DNA from: an uncultured Geobacter sp.
GTDB lineage: Bacteria > Desulfobacterota > Desulfuromonadia > Geobacterales > DSM-12255
Direction: 5' to 3'
DNA length: 43,089 nt
Assembly (NCBI GenBank): GCA_937860145.1
Contig: CALMBF010000179.1
Location: 1-43,089, forward strand
Under the pieces are notes generated by a model. That model ran no database searches, was not told the DNA's origin, and worked only from the letters and a program-made list of their open reading frames with translations. The position numbers and the translations under genes are program-made. This document shows, piece by piece, positions 7,915-17,077 of the stretch. Numbering within the stretch: the stretch's first letter is position 1; every line of letters starts with the position of its first letter.

Positions 7915-8511
7915 ATGTACAGAGTGATGATGCAGTGCTTGTTCGTGGTGGCGTGTGTCTCTCTGCTCGGCGGATGTACCGGTACGAATATGGTCGTTTC
8001 GCCCGACCCCGCATCAGTCACCTATGTCGTAAGCAAGAAATGCGGAGCTATAGGGGTGAAGGAGATAGCTCCCGACCGGGTCTATCCTCCGGCTGGTAAC
8101 CTCGTCCCCGGTTTCGCCAGTGCGCTGGAGAAGTCAGGCGTGAGCGATTCGGTGTATTACCCCTCACGTCCCGACGACAAGGTCGCCGTCACGCTGGAAT
8201 CAAAATTTGACGTCGCTTTCGATCCAAATAACGGGGGAAACCTGACAAAGTCGTTTTTTACCGGCTTTTCACTCTTCATTCTCGAGCCGGTATTCTGGTT
8301 CAACTACGACTATACGCTTACAGGTACGGTCGATGTAATGGTGGGGAAAAACAGGATGGCGACCCTCCAGGCGAACTCCTCCGGGGAGATGTCCATGAAG
8401 TTCCTGTCGCTGTCAGAGGTCCAGAGCCTGGAGGGGAAAACCTTGGCTATGGCGAAAGATGCTCTCTATCGGCAGTTGCTCAGGGATTTGAGCTCGTACT
8501 GTAATCGCTGA
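7915..8511 (+). CDS. predicted lipoprotein of unknown function (198 aa)
   Basis: The N-terminus is a classical lipoprotein signal: a hydrophobic core followed by the lipobox LLGGC, with Cys 21 as the acylated residue. The mature part is soluble and probably beta-rich, with a hydrophobic segment in the middle (SFFTGFSLFILEPVFWFNYDY, about residues 119-139; at most 20 residues hydrophobic) that could be buried or touch the membrane. I do not recognise the family. The layout (lipobox, central YTLTGTVDVMVG strand, C-terminal helix with Tyr-Arg-Gln) recalls generic outer-membrane-associated lipoproteins, but no function should be assigned. The ATG at 7915 follows GGGAGGATTT. The gene ends at a strong bidirectional terminator shared with metG. 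Confidence 0.75.
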   Translation: MYRVMMQCLFVVACVSLLGGCTGTNMVVSPDPASVTYVVSKKCGAIGVKEIAPDRVYPPAGNLVPGFASALEKSGVSDSVYYPSRPDDKVAVTLESKFDVAFDPNNGGNLTKSFFTGFSLFILEPVFWFNYDYTLTGTVDVMVGKNRMATLQANSSGEMSMKFLSLSEVQSLEGKTLAMAKDALYRQLLRDLSSYCNR

Positions 8512-8546
8512 AGCTGCACACGATTAATGTCTGGACATACCGTTGA

Positions 8547-8587
8547 AAAAGGAACGGCCCCCGTGTTTCCCGGGGGCCGTTCCTTTT
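8547..8587. terminator. bidirectional terminator between the lipoprotein gene and metG
   Basis: A perfect 17-bp inverted repeat (8547-8563 with 8571-8587) has a GC-rich core GGCCCCC, A/T ends and a 7-base loop. A-rich and T-rich flanks allow it to act on both strands. Confidence 0.93.
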
Positions 8588-8625
8588 CTGTTCACGGAGA
8601 ACATCCTGTTTACGGGAGTGGATGT

Positions 8626-10155
8626 CTACTCGCCCTTCTCCTCGATGCGCGGGAAGAGCGCCTCGGCCTTGGTGACCGTCGTTCCGGCTGCCATGCCGCC
8701 CCAGGCGAGGGATGCCGCGCTGGGGGGGGCGGTGACGCCCAGGTAGCCGAGCCCCTTGGCCGAGGTGGCCGGCATGAAGGCGGCAAGGAGGGTGTAGACC
8801 AGGCGCTGGGACTCCGCAAGGCAGTACATGACCGTGCCGAGGCGGTCAGCCTGGGCCGGGTCCTTGGCAAGTGCCCAGGGGGCCGTTTCGTCGATGTACT
8901 TGTTGCCGGCGGAGATGACCTCCCAGATGCTCTGCAGCGCCTTGCTGAAGGCAAGTTCCCCCATCTGGGTGTCGACGGCGGCCAGCATGGCGACACTCTT
9001 CTCCCGGTAGGCGCTGTCGACCGCCTCGAGGGTGCCGCAGGCCGGGAGCACGCCGCCGAAATACTTGTTGATCATGGCCGTGGTGCGGTTGAGCAGGTTC
9101 CCAAGGTCGTTCGCCAGGTCGGAATTGATCCGGTTTACCAGGGCCGAGTGGGAGAAGTCGCCGTCCAGGCCGAAGGGGACCTCGCGGAGGAGGAAGTAGC
9201 GCACCGCGTCGACGCCGTACTTGTCGATGAGCATGTTCGGCTCCACCACGTTCTGCAGGCTCTTGCTCATCTTCTGCCCCTCGACGGTCCACCAGCCGTG
9301 GGCAAAGACCTTCTTCGGCAGCGGCAGCCCGGCGGCCATGAGGAAGGTCGGCCAGTAGACGGTGTGGAAACGGAGGATGTCCTTGCCGATCAGGTGGACG
9401 TCGACCGGCCAGAAGTCGCTGAAGTTCCCCCCCTTGTCAGGGTAGCCGAGGGCGGTGATATAGTTGGAGAGGGCGTCGAACCAGACGTAGATGACGTGCC
9501 GCTCGTTCCCCGGGACCGGAATCCCCCAGTTGAAGGTGGTACGGGAGACGGAGAGGTCCCGCAGCCCCTCTTTCACGAACGCCAGGATCTCGTTGCGCTT
9601 GCTCCGGGGCTGGATGAAGTCGGGGTTCGCCTCGATATGGGCCAGGAGCTGTTCCTGGTAGGCGCTCATCCGGAAGAAGTAGGATTCCTCCTTCAACTTG
9701 TCCACGGGGCGGTTGCAGTCCGGGCACTTGCCGTCGATGAGCTGGGTTTCGGTCCAGAACGTCTCGCAGGGGGTGCAGTACCAGTCCTCGTACTCACCCA
9801 GGTAGATGTCACCCTGTGCCATGAGCTGGCTGAAGATGTGGCTGACACCGAGCTTGTGCCGCTCCTGGGTGGTCCGGATGAAATCGCTGTAGTCGATGCC
9901 CAGCTTGATCCAGAGCGACTCGAAGCGCTTCATGACCCGGTCGGCCAGTTCCAGCGGGGTTTCGCCGGCGGAGTTCGCCGCTTTCTCGACCTTCTGGCCG
10001 TGCTCGTCGGTGCCGGTGAGGAAGAAAACCCTGTCACCCATCAGTCTCCGGTAGCGGGCCAGCACGTCGGCGGCGAGGGTGGTATAGGCGTGGCCGATGT
10101 GGGGGACGTCGTTAACGTAGTAGATCGGGGTGGTGACGTAAAAGGTTTTGCTCAT
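8626..10155 (-). CDS. metG: methionyl-tRNA synthetase
   Basis: This class I aminoacyl-tRNA synthetase charges tRNA-Met. The HIGH signature is HIGH at about residue 19, KMSKS appears as QKMSKSLQN, and a zinc knuckle is formed by CTPC and CPDC (about residues 127-147). At 509 aa the protein ends after the anticodon-binding helical domain and lacks the C-terminal EMAP-like tRNA-binding dimerisation domain found in some MetG proteins. The start codon overlaps the ricT stop (ATGA), so it is the last gene of the tmk-holB-ricT-metG operon and likely translationally coupled. Transcription ends at the 17-bp terminator at 8547. Confidence 0.96.
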   Translation of the reverse strand: MSKTFYVTTPIYYVNDVPHIGHAYTTLAADVLARYRRLMGDRVFFLTGTDEHGQKVEKAANSAGETPLELADRVMKRFESLWIKLGIDYSDFIRTTQERHKLGVSHIFSQLMAQGDIYLGEYEDWYCTPCETFWTETQLIDGKCPDCNRPVDKLKEESYFFRMSAYQEQLLAHIEANPDFIQPRSKRNEILAFVKEGLRDLSVSRTTFNWGIPVPGNERHVIYVWFDALSNYITALGYPDKGGNFSDFWPVDVHLIGKDILRFHTVYWPTFLMAAGLPLPKKVFAHGWWTVEGQKMSKSLQNVVEPNMLIDKYGVDAVRYFLLREVPFGLDGDFSHSALVNRINSDLANDLGNLLNRTTAMINKYFGGVLPACGTLEAVDSAYREKSVAMLAAVDTQMGELAFSKALQSIWEVISAGNKYIDETAPWALAKDPAQADRLGTVMYCLAESQRLVYTLLAAFMPATSAKGLGYLGVTAPPSAASLAWGGMAAGTTVTKAEALFPRIEEKGE

Positions 10156-11264
10156 GGTGTCTCCTTTGCTTTATCCGGTTTTCCCTTCCCCCCCTGCCGG
10201 TTCCGGTGGCGGTTACGACGACGGCCACCGCCCCCCTGCTTCTCTTTCTCGTCCTTCTGCTGCTCCTCCGGCCTGGGTTTCGGCGGCTGCGGGGAAACCT
10301 GCTGCTGCGGTTGGGATTGCTGTCCGTGCTGACCCTGCTTCGGCGGCCTCTGCTTGGGCTGGCGCTGCTGTCGCGGCTGCCCCTGTTTCTGGTACTGCTT
10401 CTGCTGGGGTTCGGCAGCAGGCGCGCCCTGTTCCCCGGTCTGTGCTGCCGGGGAGCTCTCCGACACCCCTTCGTCCTTCAGGTCGTCAGGGGTGAGCAGG
10501 ACCTCCCGGGAGTCGGGTGTGCGAACGGTGAAATTCCGCCCCAGGGTGCTGACCTTGATGACCTCCCCTTCGGCCTTGCCGCACTTGACATGCTTGCCGC
10601 ATTTGGGCAGCCCCTTGCGCAGTTCGCAGTAGGTATCGAATTCGTAGCCGAGGCAGCAGAGGAGCCGGCCGCACTGCCCGGAGATCTTGGTCGGGTTGAG
10701 GGCGAGGTTCTGCTCCTTGGCCATTTTCACCGATACCGGCGCGAAGTCACGAAGGAACGAGGAGCAGCAGAGTTCCCGGCCGCAGATGCCGATGCCCCCC
10801 ACCAGCTTGGCTTCGTCCCTGACCCCGATCTGGCGCATCTCGATGCGGGTGTGGAACTGGTGGGCAAGGTCCTTCACCAGGTCGCGGAAATCGATGCGGC
10901 CGTCGGCGGTGAAGTAGAAGATCGCCTTGCTGCCGTCGTAGACGTACTCCACCTTGACCAGTTTCATCTCCAGGTTCCGCTCGGCGATCTTGGCCTGGCA
11001 GAATGCGAAGGTCTCCTTTTCCCGGGCGGTATTGCGTTCCGCTGCTTCCAGGTCGGCCTGGTTTGCCTTGCGCAGGATCGATTTCATCGATTCGGGGGCA
11101 AGCTCGTCGGGAATCTGCGCCGGTTTCGTGGCCACGATTGCCATGCTCCGGCCCCGGTCGGTCTCGACGATGACCCGGTCGCCGGGGGAGAGGTCGAGCC
11201 CGCCCGCGTTGAAGTCGTAAAGTTTTTCAGCAGTGTGAAACTGCACTTTGACAATGGTGATCAA
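10152..11264 (-). CDS. ricT: PSP1 domain protein RicT/YaaT-like with low-complexity tail
   Basis: The first 260 residues match PSP1/RicT (YaaT): VKVQFHTAEKLYDF at the start, the central DFRDLVKDLAHQFHTRIEMRQ and two Cys clusters (CGRELCC and CGRLLCC), plus a third (CGKHVKCG). In Bacillus, RicT works with RicA and RicF as an iron-sulfur complex that affects RNase Y-dependent mRNA maturation; the Cys clusters fit metal-cluster binding. About 110 C-terminal residues are Gln/Pro/Lys-rich and end in a basic patch (GGGGRRRNRHRNRQGGKGK), probably disordered and possibly RNA-binding. The start is TTG 11264 preceded by GGAGGAACA. It lies between holB and metG, the order also seen for yaaT near holB in Firmicutes. 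Confidence 0.88.
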   Translation of the reverse strand: MITIVKVQFHTAEKLYDFNAGGLDLSPGDRVIVETDRGRSMAIVATKPAQIPDELAPESMKSILRKANQADLEAAERNTAREKETFAFCQAKIAERNLEMKLVKVEYVYDGSKAIFYFTADGRIDFRDLVKDLAHQFHTRIEMRQIGVRDEAKLVGGIGICGRELCCSSFLRDFAPVSVKMAKEQNLALNPTKISGQCGRLLCCLGYEFDTYCELRKGLPKCGKHVKCGKAEGEVIKVSTLGRNFTVRTPDSREVLLTPDDLKDEGVSESSPAAQTGEQGAPAAEPQQKQYQKQGQPRQQRQPKQRPPKQGQHGQQSQPQQQVSPQPPKPRPEEQQKDEKEKQGGGGRRRNRHRNRQGGKGKPDKAKETP

Positions 11265-11301
11265 TGTTCCTCCAGTATGGTGTTGCCGCGTGTATTTACG
11301 C

Positions 11302-12261
11302 TCAGACCGCCAGTTTCATGCTCAGGGCGTCCAGTGCCAGGCGGACGTTGGCATTACGCAGTATGGCACTGCGGGTACGGCCGAGTTGTTCTATGTTGCC
11401 GATAATGGTCGATTCGCTCCGCTTCGCCGCTTCCCGCTGCAGCAGGGGGAGCATGTCCCTGTTGACCACCCGGCCGGAACCGCTCCGGAGGAGGAGCATG
11501 TCCCGCCAGAAGCTGGTGAGTAGCTCGATTGCCTGGGTCGCCTTTTCCCGCTCCTTGTCGAACATCTCGCCCAGGGTGAACAGGGGGAGCATCTCCTGCC
11601 GGTCCAGGTTGCAGGCGGCGTGTATGATGTCGCCGCGGCTTGCCATGATCTCTTCGCTGCAGAGGGCCAGTGCCCGCGAAATGCTCCCGTCCGCCAGGGA
11701 GGCGGCTACCTGGGCGGTTTCGGCGTCGGTTCCCTGCCCCCTGAGGTACGTCTCGATCTCTTCCGTGGGGATGCCGCTGAAGAGGAGCTGTTGGCAACGG
11801 GAACGGATTGTCGGCAGCACGTTGTCGGCGGTCGTCGCCAGGAGGATCATCAGCGCATTGCCGGGCGGCTCTTCCAGCGTTTTCAGCAGGGCATTGCCCG
11901 ACGACTGGTTGAAGCGGTCGGCGCCATCGATTATGCATGTCTTGCGCGGTGCCTCGTAGGGGCGAAAAGCCAGTTCCCGTTGCAGTTCCCTGACCTGGTC
12001 GATCTTGATGAACTGCCCGTCGGGCTGGACGATGTGCAGGTCGGGGTGATTGCCCGCGGCGATCTTGCGGCACGAGGGGCAGCTGCCGCAGGGATCGTCC
12101 GTGCCGCAGAAGAGGGCCGCGATGAATGCCGTCGCGCTCATCTTCCGGCCGGTCCCCTCCGGCCCGATGAAGAGATAGGCGTGGGCGATCCGTCCCGACG
12201 CGGCGATCCGCCGGAGGATGGCAATGCTCTTGGCATGACCGACTATCTGCCGGAAGGACAT
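11302..12261 (-). CDS. holB: DNA polymerase III delta-prime subunit
   Basis: This is a clamp-loader subunit of the replicase. The N-terminal AAA+ domain shows VGHAKSI, a degenerate P-loop (GPEGTGRK), the zinc-binding Cys cluster (CGTDDPCGSCPSC), the DEAD-like CIIDGADRF and the SRC motif (TIRSRCQQL). At 319 aa the length is normal. The ATG at 12261 is shared with the tmk stop (TGATG), so the upstream reading frame is not used. As a delta-prime subunit it is expected not to hydrolyse ATP efficiently, which agrees with the altered P-loop. It would assemble with HolA, also in this window at 35419, and DnaX. Confidence 0.92.
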   Translation of the reverse strand: MSFRQIVGHAKSIAILRRIAASGRIAHAYLFIGPEGTGRKMSATAFIAALFCGTDDPCGSCPSCRKIAAGNHPDLHIVQPDGQFIKIDQVRELQRELAFRPYEAPRKTCIIDGADRFNQSSGNALLKTLEEPPGNALMILLATTADNVLPTIRSRCQQLLFSGIPTEEIETYLRGQGTDAETAQVAASLADGSISRALALCSEEIMASRGDIIHAACNLDRQEMLPLFTLGEMFDKEREKATQAIELLTSFWRDMLLLRSGSGRVVNRDMLPLLQREAAKRSESTIIGNIEQLGRTRSAILRNANVRLALDALSMKLAV

Positions 12262-12920
12262 CAGGCCCCCCCGGCCAGTCGGGAGGTTACCGCCGAGGCA
12301 ATGGCGGCGGCGATCTCCCCGATGCTGCCGGTCCCGTCCACGACGACAAAGCGGTGGGGCTCTTCGGCCGCCAGGGTGAGGTAGCCGTCGCGCACCCGCT
12401 GGTGGAACTGGCGCGACTCCATCTCGAAACGCTCTTCCCGCGTGCTGTTGCTGTTGGCACGGCTTTTCGCGTTGATGCGCGCCATGGCGCGTTGCAGGCC
12501 GGTCTCCACGGGACAGTCGATGAGCACGGTCAGGTCGGGACGGCACCCGGCAGTGGCCATGTCGTTCAACCGGAGAATGGTTTCCCGGTCCAGTCCCCGT
12601 CCGTACCCCTGGTAGGAGAGGGTGGCATCGGTGAACCGGTCGCAGAGGACGATGTCGCCGCGCTTCAGGGCCGGGGCGATCACCTCGCTGATATGCTGGG
12701 CACGGGCGGCGGCATACAGGAGCAGCTCCGCGGAAGGGGTCATGGCGCTGTTGTCCGCATCGAGGAGGATGGCGCGGATCTTGTCGGCAATGGGACACCC
12801 CCCCGGTTCACGCGTCTGGGTGACCTGCTTTCCGGCCCCGGCCAGAGCCGCGGCAAGGCGCCTGATCTGGGTCGTTTTGCCGCACCCCTCGACACCTTCG
12901 AATGTGATGAAATATGCCAT
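12261..12920 (-). CDS. tmk: thymidylate kinase
   Basis: This enzyme phosphorylates dTMP to dTDP for DNA synthesis. It shows a P-loop (EGVEGCGKTTQ), the TREPGG motif that binds dTMP, and the DRFTDATLSYQGYGRGL segment with the catalytic DR motif. The lid region around residues 145-160 has several arginines. At 219 aa the length is typical. The gene opens the tmk-holB-ricT-metG operon and has a strong promoter at 12975-12947. The start is ATG 12920; the nearest purine-rich sequence (GGGGTAAG) is a moderate ribosome binding site. Confidence 0.95.
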   Translation of the reverse strand: MAYFITFEGVEGCGKTTQIRRLAAALAGAGKQVTQTREPGGCPIADKIRAILLDADNSAMTPSAELLLYAAARAQHISEVIAPALKRGDIVLCDRFTDATLSYQGYGRGLDRETILRLNDMATAGCRPDLTVLIDCPVETGLQRAMARINAKSRANSNSTREERFEMESRQFHQRVRDGYLTLAAEEPHRFVVVDGTGSIGEIAAAIASAVTSRLAGGA

Positions 12921-12946
12921 TACGCTTACCCCAGTTTAAATGAAAA

Positions 12947-12975
12947 ATTATATGAGAGGGGGCGGAATTAATCAA
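12947..12975 (-). promoter_or_regulatory. sigma-70 promoter of the tmk operon
   Basis: On the minus strand, TTGATT (12975-12970) and a perfect TATAAT (12952-12947) are separated by exactly 17 bases, 26 bases upstream of the tmk start codon. Confidence 0.85.
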
Positions 12976-13006
12976 GCCAAAACGCTTGAAATGACTCTTA
13001 TTGCTA

Positions 13007-13035
13007 TTGATTATCCCCGGGGGGTTGGGTATAGT
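13007..13035 (+). promoter_or_regulatory. sigma-70 promoter of rnc, start site next to the start codon
   Basis: TTGATT (13007-13012), a 17-base spacer and TATAGT (13030-13035). The expected transcription start (about 13042) is only 2 bases before the rnc GTG at 13044, so the message would be essentially leaderless. It diverges from the tmk promoter, whose -35 is the same hexamer. Confidence 0.75.
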
Positions 13036-13043
13036 GAAAAACC

Positions 13044-13742
13044 GTGCTAATTAATCAGGAAACCCCATATTCCGGGCTTGAAGATGCCGTCGGCTATCGC
13101 TTCAGCGACCCTCGCCTGCTGCAGGAGGCGTTGACGCACCGCTCCCGGGCCAACGAGGTGAGCTGCAGGCTCCCCGACAATCAGCGCCTCGAGTTCCTGG
13201 GCGACTCCATACTCGGCTTTCTCGTCGGTCGCGAGCTGTTTCTTCACTATCCCGACTGGAACGAGGGGGAGCTGAGCCGTCATCGCTCCGCCCTGGTCGA
13301 CGAGGGGAACCTCGCCCGCCTGGCCCGGGAACTTGACCTGGGGTCCTATCTTATCCTCGGCAGGGGGGAGGAGAAGAGCGGCGGAAGGGAAAAGAAATCG
13401 CTCCTGGCCGATGCCTACGAGGCGCTCATAGCAGCCGTCTACCTGGATGGCGGCATGCAGCAGGTGCAGCGACTGGTGAAGCGCCAGTTCGGCCATCTCC
13501 TGGCCGGCGACACTCCTGCCACCCTTACCAGGGACTACAAAACGGCCCTGCAGGAGCTTACCCAGTCACGGCACGCCGTCATGCCGCGCTATGAACTGCT
13601 GGACGCGGCCGGTCCCGACCATGACCGGAGCTACCGGGTTGCGGTGTACGTCAAGGATACCCTGGCAGGGGAGGGGAGCGGTACGTCCAAGAAGGCGGCC
13701 CAGCAGGCTGCCGCCCGGGCAGCGCTGGAGAAGCTCGGGTGA
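13044..13742 (+). CDS. rnc: ribonuclease III
   Basis: This endonuclease cleaves double-stranded RNA in rRNA and mRNA processing. The catalytic signature is QRLEFLGDS (about residues 48-56), with the second acidic cluster in LADAYEALIAAVYLDGG (about residues 118-134). A double-stranded RNA-binding domain (DYKTALQELTQS to the AAQQAAARAALEKL end) completes the standard 230-aa layout. The start is GTG 13044; no other in-frame start fits and there is no Shine-Dalgarno sequence, consistent with a leaderless message from the promoter at 13007. The stop overlaps the GTG of the next gene (GTGA). It is the first gene of rnc-radical SAM-era-der. Confidence 0.94.
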   Translation: MLINQETPYSGLEDAVGYRFSDPRLLQEALTHRSRANEVSCRLPDNQRLEFLGDSILGFLVGRELFLHYPDWNEGELSRHRSALVDEGNLARLARELDLGSYLILGRGEEKSGGREKKSLLADAYEALIAAVYLDGGMQQVQRLVKRQFGHLLAGDTPATLTRDYKTALQELTQSRHAVMPRYELLDAAGPDHDRSYRVAVYVKDTLAGEGSGTSKKAAQQAAARAALEKLG

Positions 13743-14827
13743 AGAAGCGGGTCATCGTGCCGTTCTTCATCTCCCACCAGGGGTGTCCCCACCGGTGCGT
13801 TTTCTGCGACCAGCGTGCCATCACCGGCAGCGCCGGCACTCCGCCGTCTGCGCGGGAACTCCTGGATACCGTCGGCCAGTGGCGCCGTTCGGCCAACGGG
13901 GAGCCTGTCGAGGTCGCGTTTTATGGCGGCACCTTCACGGCCCTTCCTCGCGAGGTCCGGGAAGGGCTGCTTGCCCCGCTGCAACCCCTGCTGCGCAGGG
14001 GAGACGTCTGCTCCATCAGGGTCTCCACCCGCCCCGATGCCCTGGATGAGGGAGTTGTCAGCTCCCTGCGGGATTTCGGTGTGGGTCTGGTGGAGCTGGG
14101 GATCCAGTCCATGGATGATGCCGTCCTGGCGCGAGCCGGGAGAGGCCATTGTGCGGCCCACAGCGAAAAGGCTTTCGCCCTGCTCAGGGGCGCCGGGATA
14201 CGGGTGGGGGCGCAGTTGATGCCCGGCCTGCCGGGAGACAGCGCCGCGGGTGCCGTAGCGTCTCTGCGCCGCCTGCTCCCTTTGCGCCCGGACCTGCTGC
14301 GTATCTATCCGGCCGTGGTGCTGGAGGGGACGGAGCTGGCCCGGCTTTACCGGACCGGAGGGTACCGGCCGCTCTCCATGGACGATGCCGTCCGCATCTG
14401 CAAGGTGATGCTGCAGGAGGCGGCAGTGGCAGGAGTGCCGGTCATCCGCGTGGGGCTTCACCCCGGTGACGACCTGGCAGCTTCGGGGGCGGTGCTGGCC
14501 GGTCCGTATCACCCGGCGTTCCGCCAGCTGGCGGAAAGTGAACGCTGGTACGACCTCCTTGCCCTCGTCTGTGCACCGTTTCCGGAGGGGGACGAGCTGG
14601 AGGTATCCGTATCACCTGCCAGGGTTTCCGACCTCGCGGGGCAGAAGCGGTGCAACATCAGGCGGATGGAAGCGGTCCATCCGTTCCGTGTGCGCCGGAT
14701 TCTTGGGGACGCTTCCCTGGGGCGGGACGACCTCGTCATCAGGGGGGTATCCGCAACTATCAACGTCAATCTCGTCAGGGATTTGCGCTACAACAGTTCA
14801 ATGAACGCAATAAGGGAGAACGCTTGA
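13739..14827 (+). CDS. radical SAM protein, Elp3-like domain
   Basis: This is a radical SAM enzyme with the cluster motif CPHRCVFC (CxxxCxxC, about residues 15-22). An Elp3-like barrel follows: [32 protein letters not shown] and the [11 protein letters not shown] loop. These features place it with the radical SAM group of Elp3/YhcC type, for which tRNA or cofactor modification is proposed, but no acetyltransferase domain follows (362 aa), so it is not a full Elp3. The substrate is unknown. The start is GTG 13739 overlapping the rnc stop, and its own stop overlaps the TTG of era, so it is embedded in a tightly coupled operon of RNA-processing and ribosome-assembly genes. Confidence 0.85.
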   Translation: MKKRVIVPFFISHQGCPHRCVFCDQRAITGSAGTPPSARELLDTVGQWRRSANGEPVEVAFYGGTFTALPREVREGLLAPLQPLLRRGDVCSIRVSTRPDALDEGVVSSLRDFGVGLVELGIQSMDDAVLARAGRGHCAAHSEKAFALLRGAGIRVGAQLMPGLPGDSAAGAVASLRRLLPLRPDLLRIYPAVVLEGTELARLYRTGGYRPLSMDDAVRICKVMLQEAAVAGVPVIRVGLHPGDDLAASGAVLAGPYHPAFRQLAESERWYDLLALVCAPFPEGDELEVSVSPARVSDLAGQKRCNIRRMEAVHPFRVRRILGDASLGRDDLVIRGVSATINVNLVRDLRYNSSMNAIRENA

Positions 14828-15717
14828 CAGAACAGCAGTTTCATTCAGGATTCGCGGCCATAGTCGGCAGGCCGAACGTGGGGAAGTCGACCCTGCTCAA
14901 TGCCATTCTGGGGGAGAAGATCGTCATAACCTCGGACAAGCCCCAGACCACACGCAACCGTATCCAGGGGATACACAACGTCCCGGGCGGGCAGATCGTC
15001 TTCATCGATACCCCCGGGGTACACCGGGCCAGTTCGCGCCTGAACCGCTCGCTGGTGGAGACGGCACTGGAGGCGATCCAGGGGGTGGACGTGGTCCTGT
15101 TCCTGGTGGAGGCTACCTCCAAACCGGCGGCGGAAGCGGAGATGATGGCGGAAATCCTTGCCGGTGTGACCGTGCCGGTGCTCCTGGTGATCAACAAGGT
15201 CGACCTGGTGGCAAAGGAGTCGCTCTTCCGGCTGATGGAGGAGTACAGCAGGATGCGCGAGTTCTGCGACATCGTCCCTCTTGCCGCCAGCACGGGGGAC
15301 GGGGTCGAGCGCCTGGTGGAGCTGGTCTGCCGGCGGTTGCCGGTGGGGCCCGCCTATTTCCCCGACGATATCCTGACCGACCTCCCCGAGCGTTTCGTCG
15401 TTGCCGAGATGATCAGGGAAAAGGTTTTCCGCCTTACCCGGGACGAAATCCCGTACTCCGTCGCCGTTCAGGTGGAGAGCTTCAAGGAACGCCCGGAAAG
15501 CGGCGTCATCGCCATCAGTGCCTCGATCATCGTCGAGCGCGATTCCCAGAAGGGGATCGTCATCGGCAAGCGGGGGGACATGCTGAAGCGGATCGGCACG
15601 GCCGCACGGCACGAAATCGAGCGGTTTCTTGCGGAACGGGTCTTCCTCGAGCTGTTTGTCAAGGTGTCGCGGGACTGGAGTGACAACCCGCAGAAACTGA
15701 AGGAGTTCGGATACTGA
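14824..15717 (+). CDS. era: GTPase Era
   Basis: Era binds 16S rRNA and assists assembly of the small ribosomal subunit. The G domain shows GRPNVGKST (G1), DTPGVH (G3) and NKVD (G4). The C-terminal KH domain contains [11 protein letters not shown] and ends with [18 protein letters not shown], the typical Era finish. I chose TTG 14824 as the start: AAGGGAGAA precedes it by 5 bases and it gives 297 aa, the normal length; the ATG at 14650 lies well inside the radical SAM gene. The stop overlaps the der start (TGATG). Era following rnc is a widely conserved order. Confidence 0.95.
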   Translation: MTEQQFHSGFAAIVGRPNVGKSTLLNAILGEKIVITSDKPQTTRNRIQGIHNVPGGQIVFIDTPGVHRASSRLNRSLVETALEAIQGVDVVLFLVEATSKPAAEAEMMAEILAGVTVPVLLVINKVDLVAKESLFRLMEEYSRMREFCDIVPLAASTGDGVERLVELVCRRLPVGPAYFPDDILTDLPERFVVAEMIREKVFRLTRDEIPYSVAVQVESFKERPESGVIAISASIIVERDSQKGIVIGKRGDMLKRIGTAARHEIERFLAERVFLELFVKVSRDWSDNPQKLKEFGY

Positions 15718-17039
15718 TGCGACCGATAGTGGCAATTGTAGGCCGTCCCAACGTGGGGAAATCGACCCTGTTCAACCGTCTCATCGGCGAGCGGAAGGCC
15801 ATCGTGGACGATATGCCCGGGGTGACCCGTGACCGTAATTACGCCAATGTGGACCGTTACGATGTGCCGTTCACCCTCATAGATACGGGCGGTTTCGAAC
15901 CGGTGAGCCAGGAGCTTCTCCTCCAGCAGATGCGGACCCAGTCCCAGCTGGCCATGGAGGAGGCGGACGTCGTCATCTTCCTCATGGACGGCCGTGCAGG
16001 CCTGACCGTGGCCGACCGGGAAGTGGCCGCCATGCTCCGCAAGATGAAGAAACCCGTGTTCTACGTGGTCAACAAGGTCGACGGCGATAAGGTCGAAGCG
16101 CTGTCGTCCGAGTTCTACGCTCTGGGGATCGATAAGTTCCATACCATATCCGCTGCCCATAACAGGGGGGTCGGTGACCTTATGGAGGAGGTGACGGCCG
16201 CATTTCCCGCAAACGCAGCCGTTGACGAGGACGAGGAGTTGACCAGGATCGCCGTGGTGGGGAGACCGAACGTGGGGAAGTCTTCCCTGGTCAACAGGTT
16301 GCTCGGGTTCGAACGCTCCGTGGCAAATCCGGTCGCCGGCACTACCCGGGACTCCATCGACACCCTGTTTACCTGCAACAGGAAGCGCTACCTGCTCATC
16401 GATACCGCAGGCATCAGGCGCAAGGGGAAGGTGTCCCTGAAGATCGAGACCTACAGCGTGGTCGATGCTCTCCGCAGCATCGAGCGGGCCGACGTGGTGC
16501 TGATCGTCATCAATGCCGAGGAGGGGGTGACCGAGCAGGATACGAAGATTGCCGGTTACGCTTATGAAGCCGGGCGTTCGTGCCTGTTCGTGGTCAACAA
16601 GTGGGATGCGGTTGCCAAGGACAATGCCACCATCGGCAAGTTCGTCGACAAGATCCGCACGGAGTTCAAGTACCTCGCCTTTGCTCCGATCGTCTTCGTC
16701 TCCGCCAAGAGCGGCCAGCGCACCGGCACGATCATGACCGAGGTGGAGAAGCTGATGGCGGAGTATACCAAGAGGGTGTCGACCGCGGACCTCAACCGGG
16801 TGTTCAAGGAGGCGATCGAATCACACCATGCCCCTCTCGCCACGGGCCGGAGGGTCAAGTTCTACTATGCAACCCAGGTCGCCGTGAAACCCCCCTCCTT
16901 CGTCATTTTCACCAACCAGCCGGAAGGGGTGCATTTTTCCTACGAACGATACCTGACAAACAAGTTCAGGGAAGCGTTCGGTTTCAGCGGGACCCCCCTC
17001 CGCCTGATGTTCCGCGGGCGGGAGCGGATGAAAAAGTGA
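15717..17039 (+). CDS. der: ribosome biogenesis GTPase Der (EngA)
   Basis: This is a double-GTPase protein needed for large ribosomal subunit assembly. Two complete G domains are visible: GRPNVGKST with DTGGFE and NKVD in the first half, and GRPNVGKSS with DTAGIRRK and NKWD in the second. A C-terminal KH-like domain (about residues 355-440) follows. At 440 aa it has the normal length. The ATG at 15717 shares a base with the era stop. It is the last gene of the rnc operon. No hairpin terminator with a T tract follows, so some read-through toward the chemosensory cluster is possible. Confidence 0.96.
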   Translation: MRPIVAIVGRPNVGKSTLFNRLIGERKAIVDDMPGVTRDRNYANVDRYDVPFTLIDTGGFEPVSQELLLQQMRTQSQLAMEEADVVIFLMDGRAGLTVADREVAAMLRKMKKPVFYVVNKVDGDKVEALSSEFYALGIDKFHTISAAHNRGVGDLMEEVTAAFPANAAVDEDEELTRIAVVGRPNVGKSSLVNRLLGFERSVANPVAGTTRDSIDTLFTCNRKRYLLIDTAGIRRKGKVSLKIETYSVVDALRSIERADVVLIVINAEEGVTEQDTKIAGYAYEAGRSCLFVVNKWDAVAKDNATIGKFVDKIRTEFKYLAFAPIVFVSAKSGQRTGTIMTEVEKLMAEYTKRVSTADLNRVFKEAIESHHAPLATGRRVKFYYATQVAVKPPSFVIFTNQPEGVHFSYERYLTNKFREAFGFSGTPLRLMFRGRERMKK

Positions 17040-17077
17040 GGAGAGTGGTGGAGCGGACACCTGGTGCATTCCGGGGC

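Noticed and set aside
8527-10332. Long plus-strand reading frame of 601 aa opposite metG
   Set aside because: Antisense frame of a well-identified gene; Gly/Val/Asp/Leu-biased composition typical of high-GC shadows, and no recognisable domain.
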